From positions 3,782,001 to 3,846,000 of the forward strand of contig CP110630.1 of assembly GCA_026210745.1 (NCBI GenBank): 64,000 bases of DNA, read 5' to 3'. This DNA comes from Exobasidium rhododendri (lineage: Eukaryota; Basidiomycota; Exobasidiomycetes; Exobasidiales; Exobasidiaceae). The translations under genes were made by a program, and so were the position numbers. Of this stretch, positions 35,468-45,252 are shown in pieces (position 1 is the stretch's first letter; each line of letters starts with the position of its first letter). The notes under the pieces are model-generated. The model was not told the DNA's origin and searched no databases. It saw only the letters and a program-made list of their open reading frames with translations.

Positions 35468-38173
35468 CTACCAGCCACCGCCAGACCTCTCTGCCGGGAT
35501 CTTTCTTCGCTCGTCCCTCCTCTGTGAGTTCTCCTTTCCTGCTGGTCCCACTGCATCCAATGATCGGAGTCCGCCATTCTCCACCTCTTTCAAGATATCG
35601 GTAAAGGCGTTCTCCATTCGCACATCTTTCAAGGCAGCGCAAACGTCCAAGAAGTCCTCGAAATGCAACGACTTTTCCTTGTGGACGTCTACTTCTGACA
35701 AGATCCCTTCGACGGTAGAATCTTGAACATCGACATAGCCCATCCGTGTCAGGACGTCCTTTAGATCCTTCACGTCCAGCATGCCGTCCGCATTAGAATC
35801 CAACTGATCAAATCTGTCTCGCAGATCAGACATCTCTTCACTTGAGAATTGAGCGCGAGACACGATCGTAGCACTGGCATCGTTGGCATCAAGAGAGGCA
35901 GCACCGAGATGAGGGAAGGAAGTGCCCGGTTTGCCGCTCTCCTTGATCATCTTTGTCAGATTCGCCAGTGAGAGGCTTTGCAACGACTTTAATCTAGCCG
36001 GCTGCAGACCCATACTTCCTAAGAAGTCTATGCTGTCCTTGTACTCTGCGTCTTTGCGTATCTGATCCCAGCCCAGCTCCGATGCCATCAGGTCAATAAT
36101 TTTGGGCAGTGCTTGAACGGTCGCTTCTACATTCAAGAAGGACATTCGACTTCTCCGAGCGACAAAGTCAGCTACAGTCGCAGCATACTCTGAGCGACAG
36201 GCATACCGAACTTCTGCTTCAAGGTAGGGATAAAGTGGATCGATTCGAACTCCATGGACCGGGTACCGTTGACCAGTCGCTTCAGCGATAGAGCAAACGC
36301 TCCAAGCCCGATCTCCATACGTAGCGGAGAGATGCTTGGCTACATCCGTCTCGAGGCCGTATCGTTGTAGAAGTTTGACGTACATGGTCTTACTCCAACC
36401 ATGACTTCCCAGCAATCGAGTCTCCTTTGTCACACACTCTCGCATCGGCTGAAGATTGAAGCACTCGATAGCCTTGTCGACCGTCTGTTCTGCCATCTCT
36501 CGATACGTCGTCCACTTGCCACCCGCAATAGTAAGCAGGCCACTGTCACTGACGTTGATCATGTGATTTCGAACCAAGCTCTGCGTGTCTTTGGCCGCTG
36601 GGTCCTTCACGAGCGGCCTCAGCCCACTCCAAGCACTCAAGACATCTGCGCGACGAACTTTGATGTCCGGGCTGAGATAATTACGAACTTCGTCCAGGAT
36701 CCATTGGATTTCTTCCTCCTTCGGAACGGGGTGTTGCTCAACAGGTGAAGCTGTGTCTGTCGTGCCGGCGATTGTGTTTCCTTGCCATGGCAAGAAAAAG
36801 ATGACTCGTCCGTCCGACGTCTGCGGGTCGATCAGACCCATGTCTCGGGGGGAGTAGTATCCTGGCAGCGTAATGTGAACACCAGAGGACGGTGCAACGA
36901 TCTCTTGAGCTGTGGGCACATCCATCTTCCGAATCGAATCACTGAAAGGTCCTGTAGCGTTGATGACACCCTTGCATCGAACGTCCCACTCTTCGCCAGT
37001 CAGTTCGTCCTTGAGTCTTGCACCACACACTTGGTCTGGCTTTCCGGCGACTTCCTTCTTATGAAGTGCAAGCACACTAGTGTGATTGGCAATGACAGCC
37101 CCGTGATGTACAGCAGTGAGTGCAAGAGCGATGTTCATCCTCGTGTCGTTGTGTTGACCATCGTAGTAGACGACAGCACCGGCCAGACCAGTAGACTTGA
37201 GCATAGGAAACGCTTCCAATGCCTTGCCTTTACTGAGCACGTACGAGGATTCCATATTCTCCCCACCAGCTAACATGTCATACATCTTTGTGCCTGCCCA
37301 GTAGTAGGGTACCTGCCACCATCTGTGCAATAGAATGGGAAAGGTCAGCGTGCAATTCGCATGGCCACCCTCCTGATCAGCCTTGCCAGAGTAGCAAGTG
37401 GCAACTCACCGGTAGACTGGCAGCATGATGGGTAGATGCTCCGATAGGTAGGGTGCAATGTGTAGAAAGGTCTTTCTTTCGTGTAAGGCTTCTCGAACCA
37501 TCTTGTACTGGTCGTAGTCGAGCTCAAAGACTGCTTTTTGAAGATAACGAACACCTCCATGAATCAGTTTCGTCGACTTTGATGACGTACCAGCACCGAA
37601 ATCATCCCTCTCTACCATGGCAACAGACAGACCCCGAGTAGCTGCGTCAACAGCCACACCTGTACCAGTGGCACCTCCTCCAATAATGAGCAAATCAAAT
37701 CCTTGCCCCTCCTCGTCTCCATCCCGACCCATCGCTTGGCCTCCTGAGTGTTCGCTTGCTGCTGGACTGGGTGTGCTACTGACTGATTCAGTCGCTTTCT
37801 TCTGCAGACTAGCATCATCCTGACTACTTCGACTGGCTTGCGGTCGAAGGCTCTTTCCACTGGATTCCTTCAGCGCAGCAATCATCTGCGCTCGAGTCGG
37901 AGGCGACCAGAGGGGGTGAGGGCGAACATCACCCGCTACAGGTTTATATCCAGATCGTTCTTCCGAAAACAGGGCTGAGCTTGTCATGGTCAAAGCTCCT
38001 CCAGCTATGAGAACGGCAGCTGCAGTCCCAATGTACATGTTGCTTCGACTTCGAGAACCACCCGGTTTGGCGTTACCAGCTGTGCTGATCATTCGTCGCA
38101 TCGAGGGGCCAGTGCGTATGCTCATCTGCGCAATTCTAGTCGCCGAAATGGTGGAGGACGACGTACGAATCAT
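35468..38173 (-). CDS. GUT2: Mitochondrial FAD-dependent glycerol-3-phosphate dehydrogenase with C-terminal EF-hand
   Basis: Oxidises glycerol-3-phosphate to dihydroxyacetone phosphate and passes electrons to ubiquinone at the inner mitochondrial membrane. Exons 38173-37410 and 37322-35468 give 872 aa. A presequence (MIRTSSSTISATRIAQMS) and a membrane helix near residue 50 precede a ~100-residue Ser-rich linker. The FAD site is DLLIIGGGATGTGVAVDAATRG, followed by STKLIHGGVRYL, GVINATGPFSDSIR, GVHITLPGYYSPRDMGL and LTIAGGKWTTYREMAEQTVD. Beyond the usual end of yeast Gut2 lies an EF-hand pair: a canonical loop DSNADGMLDVKD near residue 762 and a degenerate second one (DVHKEKSLHFED). That layout is the calcium-sensing arrangement of animal GPD2. 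The last ~50 residues are of low complexity. Confidence 0.92.
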
Positions 38174-39191
38174 GATGATTCAGTGTGGCGGAAGAAGGGA
38201 AAAGTCTATACCTTTGCCAAAAAGTGCCCTTCTTTTAATTTCGAAAGCGTGCCAAGATATATGCGCCTTGCTTGCAAGAAGAGGGAGAAAGGAGACTTAT
38301 AGAAGGCCGTGCTAAGAAAGGAGCTATCCCACCTCCTTGTGTGGAAATTTCCTGTTGCGGCCCGAGCCCAGATAGATAACTTAATAATCAGGGCAAGGAG
38401 ATTATCCGAGACGGAAGATAGGCTCTCTTTATGTCCGCGTGCTAACTGCTTGTTGACATCTTTCCGAGGGGTGCTGAAGAGCATCGCCGACGGGCTGGCC
38501 CTGTATCTGGGCTAGTGGAAGGGTGTATGCTGCCACCGACCAATGTCCTTTCTTGCAAAGGCTCGCCAATCCACCCCGTTATCATATGTGCCTCGGATGG
38601 GGTCTGCTCTACTGTGCACACTTTTACAATGAAGGCGGATACAAATTGCGATCGATATATATTGTCTTATGCTGCCCCACTACATCTACGGCCATAGAAT
38701 CATGAAAATACCGCATCCCGTCCGATCTGCGAAGTCAAGCATGATATCGCCTAGTCAGTACTGCGGTGGGGGACCACGCGGGAATCCTGGGTGCTGTAGT
38801 TTTTTGCCATATTTTTACCCTTTCTTCGCCTGGATCATCATAGAGCTCCCCCTTTGACGCGTCTCGAACGGAAAAGTTTTATCGTCATCCTGAGCTCATA
38901 GGGGGCCTTGACAACGTTCGCTCATCGATCTAGGTGGTACGACATTTCTGTCTTTTTTTGGCCTTTCGACGTGACAATTTCGATGGGGCCCGAGCGGTAC
39001 AGAAGGACAAATAAAAACATACCGTAGACTTTATAATTCCATATTTTATATAAGGAAACAGAAGTGGCAGCCAATTCCCCGACTACGACAGGGAGAGCCA
39101 ACGTGTAGACGTCCATTACTGCGCCAACCACCAGCATCACGATCACGACGACCAGCACCACCGACACCATACAAACTGATAGGAGTCCGCG
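38174..39191. other. Divergent promoter region between GUT2 and the histidine phosphatase gene
   Basis: 1.0 kb with no supported gene. GATA-type motifs (AGATAA, TTATCC/TTATCT) recur at 38370-38420. A good TATA element sits at 39047. Frames open here are short and unlike any family. Confidence 0.45.
39047..39054 (+). promoter_or_regulatory. TATA box candidate for the histidine phosphatase gene
   Basis: TATATAAG about 138 bp upstream of the ATG at 39192, in an AT-rich local context. Confidence 0.4.
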
Positions 39192-40155
39192 ATGAGAGTT
39201 CCGTGGCTGGCTTCTTGTTGGGCAGGTGCCCTTCTTGCAGTCTTTGCCAGTGCAGCAAGTACAGATCCACTATATCAACAAGGCCAGGACGAGATAGAGG
39301 ACGGACTGCGCTTTGCGAGTGATGAAGGTGCATCCTGGTGGTCCCCCTCCTCGCCGCCTCCTCAGAATGCCGGAAAATCCTTTCCCGGTGCAGCGAACGA
39401 TGATGTCGATATAGATGATGGAGAAGTCTTTGTGGGGGAAGACGAGGCAGATTATCGGCATCTAGGCAAGAAAGGCTGGGTGTATGTGAGTGGAGAGGAG
39501 TGCTGAGTTTCCCTGCATCGACAAGAGACTCACTTGTGCATACTTGTTTCTCACTCGAACTTAGCTCATACGACATGGAGAGAAATTCAAGAACTCCGAC
39601 AAGACTGGCCTTTCTGAAAAAGGACTCCAGAGGGCCAAATGTCTGACTGATGTCTTCGTGGGAGGGACAGAAGACCTTGTCGAGGAGGATGCGTGGAACG
39701 AAGAACGCCATTCCGGTACGCATGAAATAGACTATATCTTAGCTCAAGATTTTAAACCAAGTGGACAAAGAAGGAGACCTTACGAGACTGTGAAGCCGCT
39801 AGCCAAGAAATTCAAGCTGCCACTGGATCATTCGTGTGATCGAGACGATACAAAGTGCGTTGTTCGTAAGATTAAGAAACGGTCCAGAGGAGGTGAAAAT
39901 GTTCTCGTCGTTTGGGAGCATGCAAGACTGTCGCACATTGCAGAAGGCTTGGGTGTAATGGGACTCGTCTATCCTAGTGATCGATATGATATTGTCTTCA
40001 AGATCAGACATGGAAAGGTTCACTCGATCTTCTCAGAGGAATGCCACGGTCTTGATCGGGAATGGGTCCATTGGAAGGCCGAAAGAAAGGGTCGGCACGG
40101 CAAGAGTCCTCGCGGCGGCAGGCTCATTGATGACGAGAGCTGGGCAGACGAGTAG
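39192..40155 (+). CDS. Secreted histidine phosphatase superfamily (phosphoglycerate-mutase-like) protein
   Basis: Two exons, 39192-39485 and 39565-40155, 294 aa. A signal peptide (WLASCWAGALLAVFASAAS) is followed by an acidic, disordered segment. The catalytic RHG motif is LIRHGEKFKNSDKTGLSEKG, placed right after the intron; YILAQDFKPSGQRRRPYETV and SCDRDDTKCV are hallmarks of an uncharacterised fungal branch of the superfamily, and the second catalytic His is in VLVVWEHARLSHIAEGLG. The intron must be removed: reading through it ends the protein before the active site. A secreted phosphatase acting on phosphate esters is likely; phytase activity is not indicated, since the acid-phosphatase RHGxRxP form is absent. 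Confidence 0.85.
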
Positions 40156-40479
40156 GGTCACATCTCGACAAAAACACAACGACCCACCAGATACCCATGA
40201 GAAGACTCCCTCGCGAGTGGAAAACCTATACCTTTGCACTGAACACACTACTACTATATCCCCACAATACTATCCTGTACTACTATGCACTTTACGAACA
40301 TACAATTGCAACTTTATACACAGTGACCATTTTGCACACCTAAAGAGAGGTAATGGCCCCCAGAATTGCAAAAGCTTCTGTCTGCCTTTGACGAAAGGAA
40401 GGAATCTCAAACATAGCTGCGAGGCATGACGTTCCCTTCAGCAAGTTGCTCACACGAGTGTCATCTTCTTCTTCTTCTT
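40156..40479. other. 3' intergenic region between convergent genes
   Basis: 324 bp; contains a CTT-repeat stretch at 40465-40480 but no gene that can be supported. Confidence 0.4.
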
Positions 40480-41873
40480 TTAGCTGTACTCACCTAATGC
40501 CAGACGATTGATCATGATGTTCGCCTCCTGGACATACTCTTCTCCGACCTGCACTTCTGGAAGCTGGAATTGACTTGCAACATCACCTAGAAGCTTCCTC
40601 TTTAGTCGGTAGATGTACAGGGTGTTTTCTTGTGTGTCTATTCCCTCTCCTGCATCCTTGATTGCTCTTCTATCGTCTGACTCGCTAAGGCTTTGGACGA
40701 ACATGCCGATTCGAAAAACACTGTACAGCAATCTCGTCAATTCCATGGGACAATTCTCCAGCGACACTCTGTCTTGACCAGTGGAAATGTGAACAGTCTT
40801 GACGTAAGCTTCGTTCCAGGGAAACGAGCTCCTACGCATACCTGCTGAGATGTGATGCATGTCGGGCAACGTTGGTAAGTGTATTCGAAGTAGACAAACG
40901 TCAAGAATGGCTAGAGAAAGGCTTGCAAAATAACACCTTGAACTCCAAGCCTTGTCCCCGTTTCGTTGCAGGAGCGAGAGGAGGTCTTGATTGGTGGCTA
41001 GAGAATCTCCCAGGGCGGCAAACAAGGTCTCACGTATTAGCATTAGCGTCGTCGATTCCTCTTCTGGTGGCTCCACTGCGATTGTAGGAAGTGGCGGAGG
41101 TGGTAGAGGTCGGTATGAGTCGTGCTTGTTTTCACTTCTATGAGGAGAATGAGAGGGTGCTGAAGTTAGCGACGGTGTCGGTCTGCTATACTGTGTTTCA
41201 GTTGGCAAAGAAGCAGAATGGAAGGGTGGCGGTGCTCCCTCAGGAGGGGCTATGTAGTTGCTTCCGTTAGAGAAAGTCCTCATGGACCAATCAATGGCCG
41301 TTTGCACATCACTCTGGAATCGACTTTGAAACGTACTTCTCTATGCAGTCCCAAACGTAATGATCAACAAGCTATCAGGCCGCACTTCGTCCGAAGGGAT
41401 CTACTCACCTGAACAATATCTACCGCTACAACCTTGAAGTCTCTGGCCAAGGCAACCACTTCCATCTTTATCGGACTGCTTGCTGGCTCCTTTTCACATA
41501 GGAGTAACGCCAAATCGTGGCGATTCTCCAGATTCAGTCTTTGCACCTTGGGCACACAGTTCTGCCACAGCTTGAAGAAGGAGAGGAAAGAAGGAGGGCA
41601 GTTCTCAATCGAGAGCTGGAAACGGTAGTCCTTTGGAGATGTGATGCAAGGCGGTGAACCTTGTGCTTGAAGTGCGGCAAAGTAAAGGGACAAGGAAGGA
41701 GCGATCACCTTTACTTCGCCATCTTGTCGAATCTCATCATTGCTGAGCAGACCTTCTGCCTGAGCTTGAATCAACGCATCTTGAAGAAGCGAATGAAAGG
41801 CTTCCTCTATCACCCTCTCGCTCAGTGGTATCGCAGCATTCGAGGAAGAAGACGAGGACGAATGCTGATGCAT
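40480..41873 (-). CDS. Conserved-looking hypothetical protein
   Basis: Two exons, 41873-41409 and 41313-40480, in phase with consensus GT-AG ends, 432 aa. I do not recognise a family. The N-terminal 155 residues mix helix and strand, including ERVIEEAFHSLLQDALIQAQ and VEVVALARDF-like segments with ENRHDLALLL. A disordered, Pro/Ser-rich linker (residues ~170-235, PLPPPPLPTI) follows. The second domain is helical: TTLMLIRETLFAALGDSLA, a Leu-rich stretch LSLAILDVCLLRIHLPTLPD and a C-terminal IYRLKRKLLGDV. No signal peptide or membrane helix is evident. The last codons (GGT GAG TAC) also look like a splice donor, so the true C-terminus may lie in a further exon. Confidence 0.6.
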
Positions 41874-42089
41874 GGCGGGGGAGAAACAAATATAGAATGC
41901 CCAGACGCGATTGTGTAGCTAGGCGGTGAAAAGATTATTATTGTGAGGCACACACTCTAATTTTGGCTTTTGTTTCGTATCACGGATCTCGGAGCGGGTC
42001 TTTTGGATCAACCTAATTAAGGGCCCCTTCCCCGTGGCGACAAAGTAGAATATAAGTTTGAGATTTTGAGTTTATCGCAACTACAGAGA

Positions 42090-44054
42090 TTAGGTCTTCT
42101 TCAGCTGCGATGGAGTGCCCTTTGGCAAATCCTTTGGAAAAGAAAAGGAGGGTGAGTGTGAAGAAAAGGAGGAAGAGAGAGGATAGAGAGGATGATGTGT
42201 TGGTCCTGACAATGTCCTCTGCCTCTTCTCGTCCAACTGGGCTCACCTTTGTGTATGGCAAAAAGTCACGGCCATGCATGTATGGTCGCAGAACCTCGGG
42301 GATTCTAAGGCCCTCTGGTGTTTGCCAGTTCTCTACCAAACAGCACAAAGCTCTCTCTGTTGCGCAAAGTGTGCCGCTGTGTGATTGATAGTAGGCACGG
42401 TTCAAGAGTGAGTAAAGCTTGTCTACCTCGAAAGGAGGTGGACACTCTTCGAGACTCACTTCAGCATGTGGCAGTAGTGCTTCTTGGTATCACCCTGCTT
42501 CTTGAGACCGCATCGAACCTCCAGTCGGCGTGATTCTAAAGTCGGAAAAGCAGTCAACACCATGTCAGGTGGATGTCTTGTCTCTGCAGCGACCCATCTG
42601 CGACCACTCACGATAATCTGTGCAATTCGAGCAGCTGACCAATTCTTTATATTCGCCTTGGAAGGGGAACCACGCTTCCAGGTCATACTTCATTGCTGCT
42701 GCACTGTTCAGCGCACCGGAAACAATGGCAACGACATGATATGGCAGACCAAGAGACTGATAAAAGGCTTCGGAATTTCCGAGCATAGTCTCGAGCATTT
42801 CCCACGATGATGCAGGGTCAGTGATGCAGAACTGACAAGAGAAAGAGTGAGAGGTCATAAAAGGCTAGTCAATAGGCAGTAGAGACTGAAAATGCAGGGC
42901 GGATCCAGAGTACACACCTGCTCGATCTTTTCAAACTGATGGACTCGGAAGATTCCCCAAGTATCTTTGCCATGCGATCCAGCCTCCTTTCTGAAACAAG
43001 TCGAGTAACCTGCATATTTGATGGGCAACTGTTGCTCCGGTCGATCAAACCACTCATCAGAGTGGAAGGCTGAGATGGGCTGCTCTGATGTAGCGATAAG
43101 GTACTTGTCATCTTCATCTCCCGTCACCTTGTAGAGCTCTTCGTCGAATTGATCTAATTGAGCCGTTTTGCTCATCATATCCTTGCGCATCATAAAGGGT
43201 GTCTGAATCTTCTTGAATCCTTTCGCCCGCAAGAAGTCTAATCCGTAGTTGATTAATGCCTGATTCAAGTCGACACCATTGTCCGTCAGGAAGAAGCCTC
43301 GATGACCTGATATTTTGGATCCTCTCTCCATGTCGAAAGCATCGAGTCTCATCATGACCTCGTGATGCGATAGAATGTCACTGTCAAAAGAAGGACATTC
43401 GAGCCGTGTAAATTGGTAGCGAGATGGTGCGTCTCTGTTTTACTCCTAGCTTACTTACGTCTTCTTTTCTACTTGTGCGTTGGGTCCGTCGGGGTGCCAT
43501 ACTCGTATGACGGCATTATCATCCTGCCAGGCCAGAACGTCCTTCCTTCAGAGTCCCGCTCTCGCAGTCTTCTTCTTCGTCTTCAGCAGTTAAGTTGTTC
43601 GACTCACCTCTGTCTGACTAATGGGTACCTTATCGCCAACGATATTTCCAATCTCTCTCGCTTTGGTCCTCATCTTTGCCTCTGCTGCTACCGATTGCGG
43701 CTTTATCTCACCGATCTCTTTGTCGATTGCTGCTTTCTTCGACATCAAATCATCAGCATTCTCTTTCGCTTTCCTTCGTGTGGTAATCTCCTTTTGTACA
43801 ACATTTGAGTCCTTTTGAAGTCCGTTCAGCTTAAAGTCAAGCTGGACCCAGGTCTTGTACATTTCCAAGACCTCTTCCACTATTTCCGGTGGTGCACCTC
43901 GTTTCTTTTGACTCTCTCGGACTACGTCTGGATCGCCGCCCTTTTCCTTTTGGAGCACTGTAGAGAGGAGTGGAAGAGAAGGAGGCTCAGCGGGGATTCC
44001 TTCATGTTCTACCTTTCCCCGCTAGGTTCGATACCTACTAAGAATGTCAATCAT
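42090..44054 (-). CDS. SES1: Serine--tRNA ligase, cytosolic
   Basis: Class II synthetase charging tRNA-Ser. Eight exons: 44054-44039 (16 nt), 43957-43608, 43523-43459, 43380-42918, 42831-42612, 42535-42460, 42376-42247 and 42104-42090 (15 nt, LKKT and stop); every junction is GT-AG and in phase, 444 aa. It starts [22 protein letters not shown] over the first intron, followed by the long antiparallel coiled coil that grips the tRNA long arm (residues ~25-110). Catalytic parts: [20 protein letters not shown], the [11 protein letters not shown] strand, motif 2 [24 protein letters not shown], the [18 protein letters not shown] zinc-like/active-site strand and motif 3 [20 protein letters not shown]. 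The small last exon is inferred from phase; without it translation would read ~60 unrelated residues. Confidence 0.93.
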
Positions 44055-44252
44055 GATGATCAAAATCCGACTGAGGAACGCCCTAAACGAGATGTCTAAC
44101 AGATAGGAAGATTGTGATGCTCACCAAAAATGACAAAAAAAGAGACACGATTTGATCTTTGACATTCGTGGAGAGCCTTACTCGAGACGTCAAACACGTG
44201 GGAATTCGCTTTGGCAGGGGAGAAGGGGAACTGTGAGAAGACGATCCAAGTC
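44055..44252. promoter_or_regulatory. Short divergent promoter shared by SES1 and uS12m
   Basis: Only 198 bp separate the start codons of seryl-tRNA synthetase (minus) and mitochondrial uS12 (plus), so both promoters must lie here or inside the 5' ends. A CACGTG E-box occurs at 44195-44200. If translation of uS12m starts at 44325 instead, the gap is 270 bp. Confidence 0.6.
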
Positions 44253-45063
44253 ATGCCTGTCCCCACGACGCCTTCCCTCTCAAAGGCTTGCTACTCATCG
44301 CAAGCTCAAAGGCCGTCCTTCCTTCCGATGTCGCTCCTCACTATCTCGTTCGCGGGTAATGTGCGTCGACATGCTCTAAAGGCTGCCAAATCGACCGACG
44401 TTGCTGGGCCGTCTCGACTTACTGCGCCCTTTACTGCCACTTCAGCGCATCGCTGGAATGACCCTCTGAGTATGGGCTCGCTCTGTCGAAACTTCAGTAG
44501 CACCTCAATCTCACAAGTCACGTATCAGCAAGTCGCGAGGGGAGCACGCAAACCTCATCGACCTCCTGTAAATCGATCACCAGCACTAGAAGCTGCACCA
44601 TTCGTGAAAGGAGTCTGCTCGAAGATATTCACAACAAAGCCAAAGAAGCCAAATTCTGCCATTCGAAAAGTGGCAAGAGTAAAATTGTCAAACGGTAGGA
44701 TCGTAACAGCTTACATTCCAGGAGAGGGGCATAATTTGCAAGAACATAGCGTTGTTTTGATAAGAGGTGGAAGAGTGCAAGATGTTCCCGGTGTGAGGTG
44801 AGTTGATCTGATGTAGCTACTACTACTTTACCTTTGGGTCGAATATCGTGGAAATGTTGCTAATAGCTAAGCTGTGCTCCTTTCCATACTTGATAGGTAT
44901 CATCTTGTAAGAGGAGCCTTAGACTTTGGAGGAGTAGCGAATCGAACGACTTCTCGCTCAAAGTACGGCAGTGAGTAATCTGATTCGCATCTCTTCCTCG
45001 TCACGCGAGCTGATGTCATCCCCTTTCTGTTCTCCAGCTAAAAAGCCAAAAGTGGCAGCTTAG
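44253..45063 (+). CDS. MRPS12: Mitochondrial small-subunit ribosomal protein uS12m
   Basis: Decoding-site protein of the mitochondrial ribosome. Three exons, 44253-44797, 44897-44970 and 45038-45063, in phase, 214 aa. The N-terminal ~90 residues are basic, Ser-rich and free of clear structure, as expected of an import presequence; an inner ATG at 44325 is an alternative start. The S12 core: [45 protein letters not shown] in two parts, [45 protein letters not shown] broken by intron 1, and the basic tail SRSKYGTKKPKVAA. The PNSA and [10 protein letters not shown] motifs are the conserved decoding-centre loops. Confidence 0.93.
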
Positions 45064-45252
45064 ATGGTATCATGTAGCAATGAAGAGCTTAGTAATGCAA
45101 CATCAACAGAGGATCGTGGCTACATGAAAGAGGGCAAGGAGGGCGGAGAGAAGGGGCCCATAAAGTATGACAGGTAATGTGTGAGGTGGTAGGACAGACG
45201 AAAGATCTTTCCAAGGGAAAAGGGGCAATCAGGTGGTGGTAGTGAGAAAACA

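Noticed and set aside
44020-44045. GGTTCGATACC, a match to the tRNA B-box
   Set aside because: No A-box at the right distance and no acceptor or anticodon stems can be drawn; the sequence lies in the first SES1 intron.
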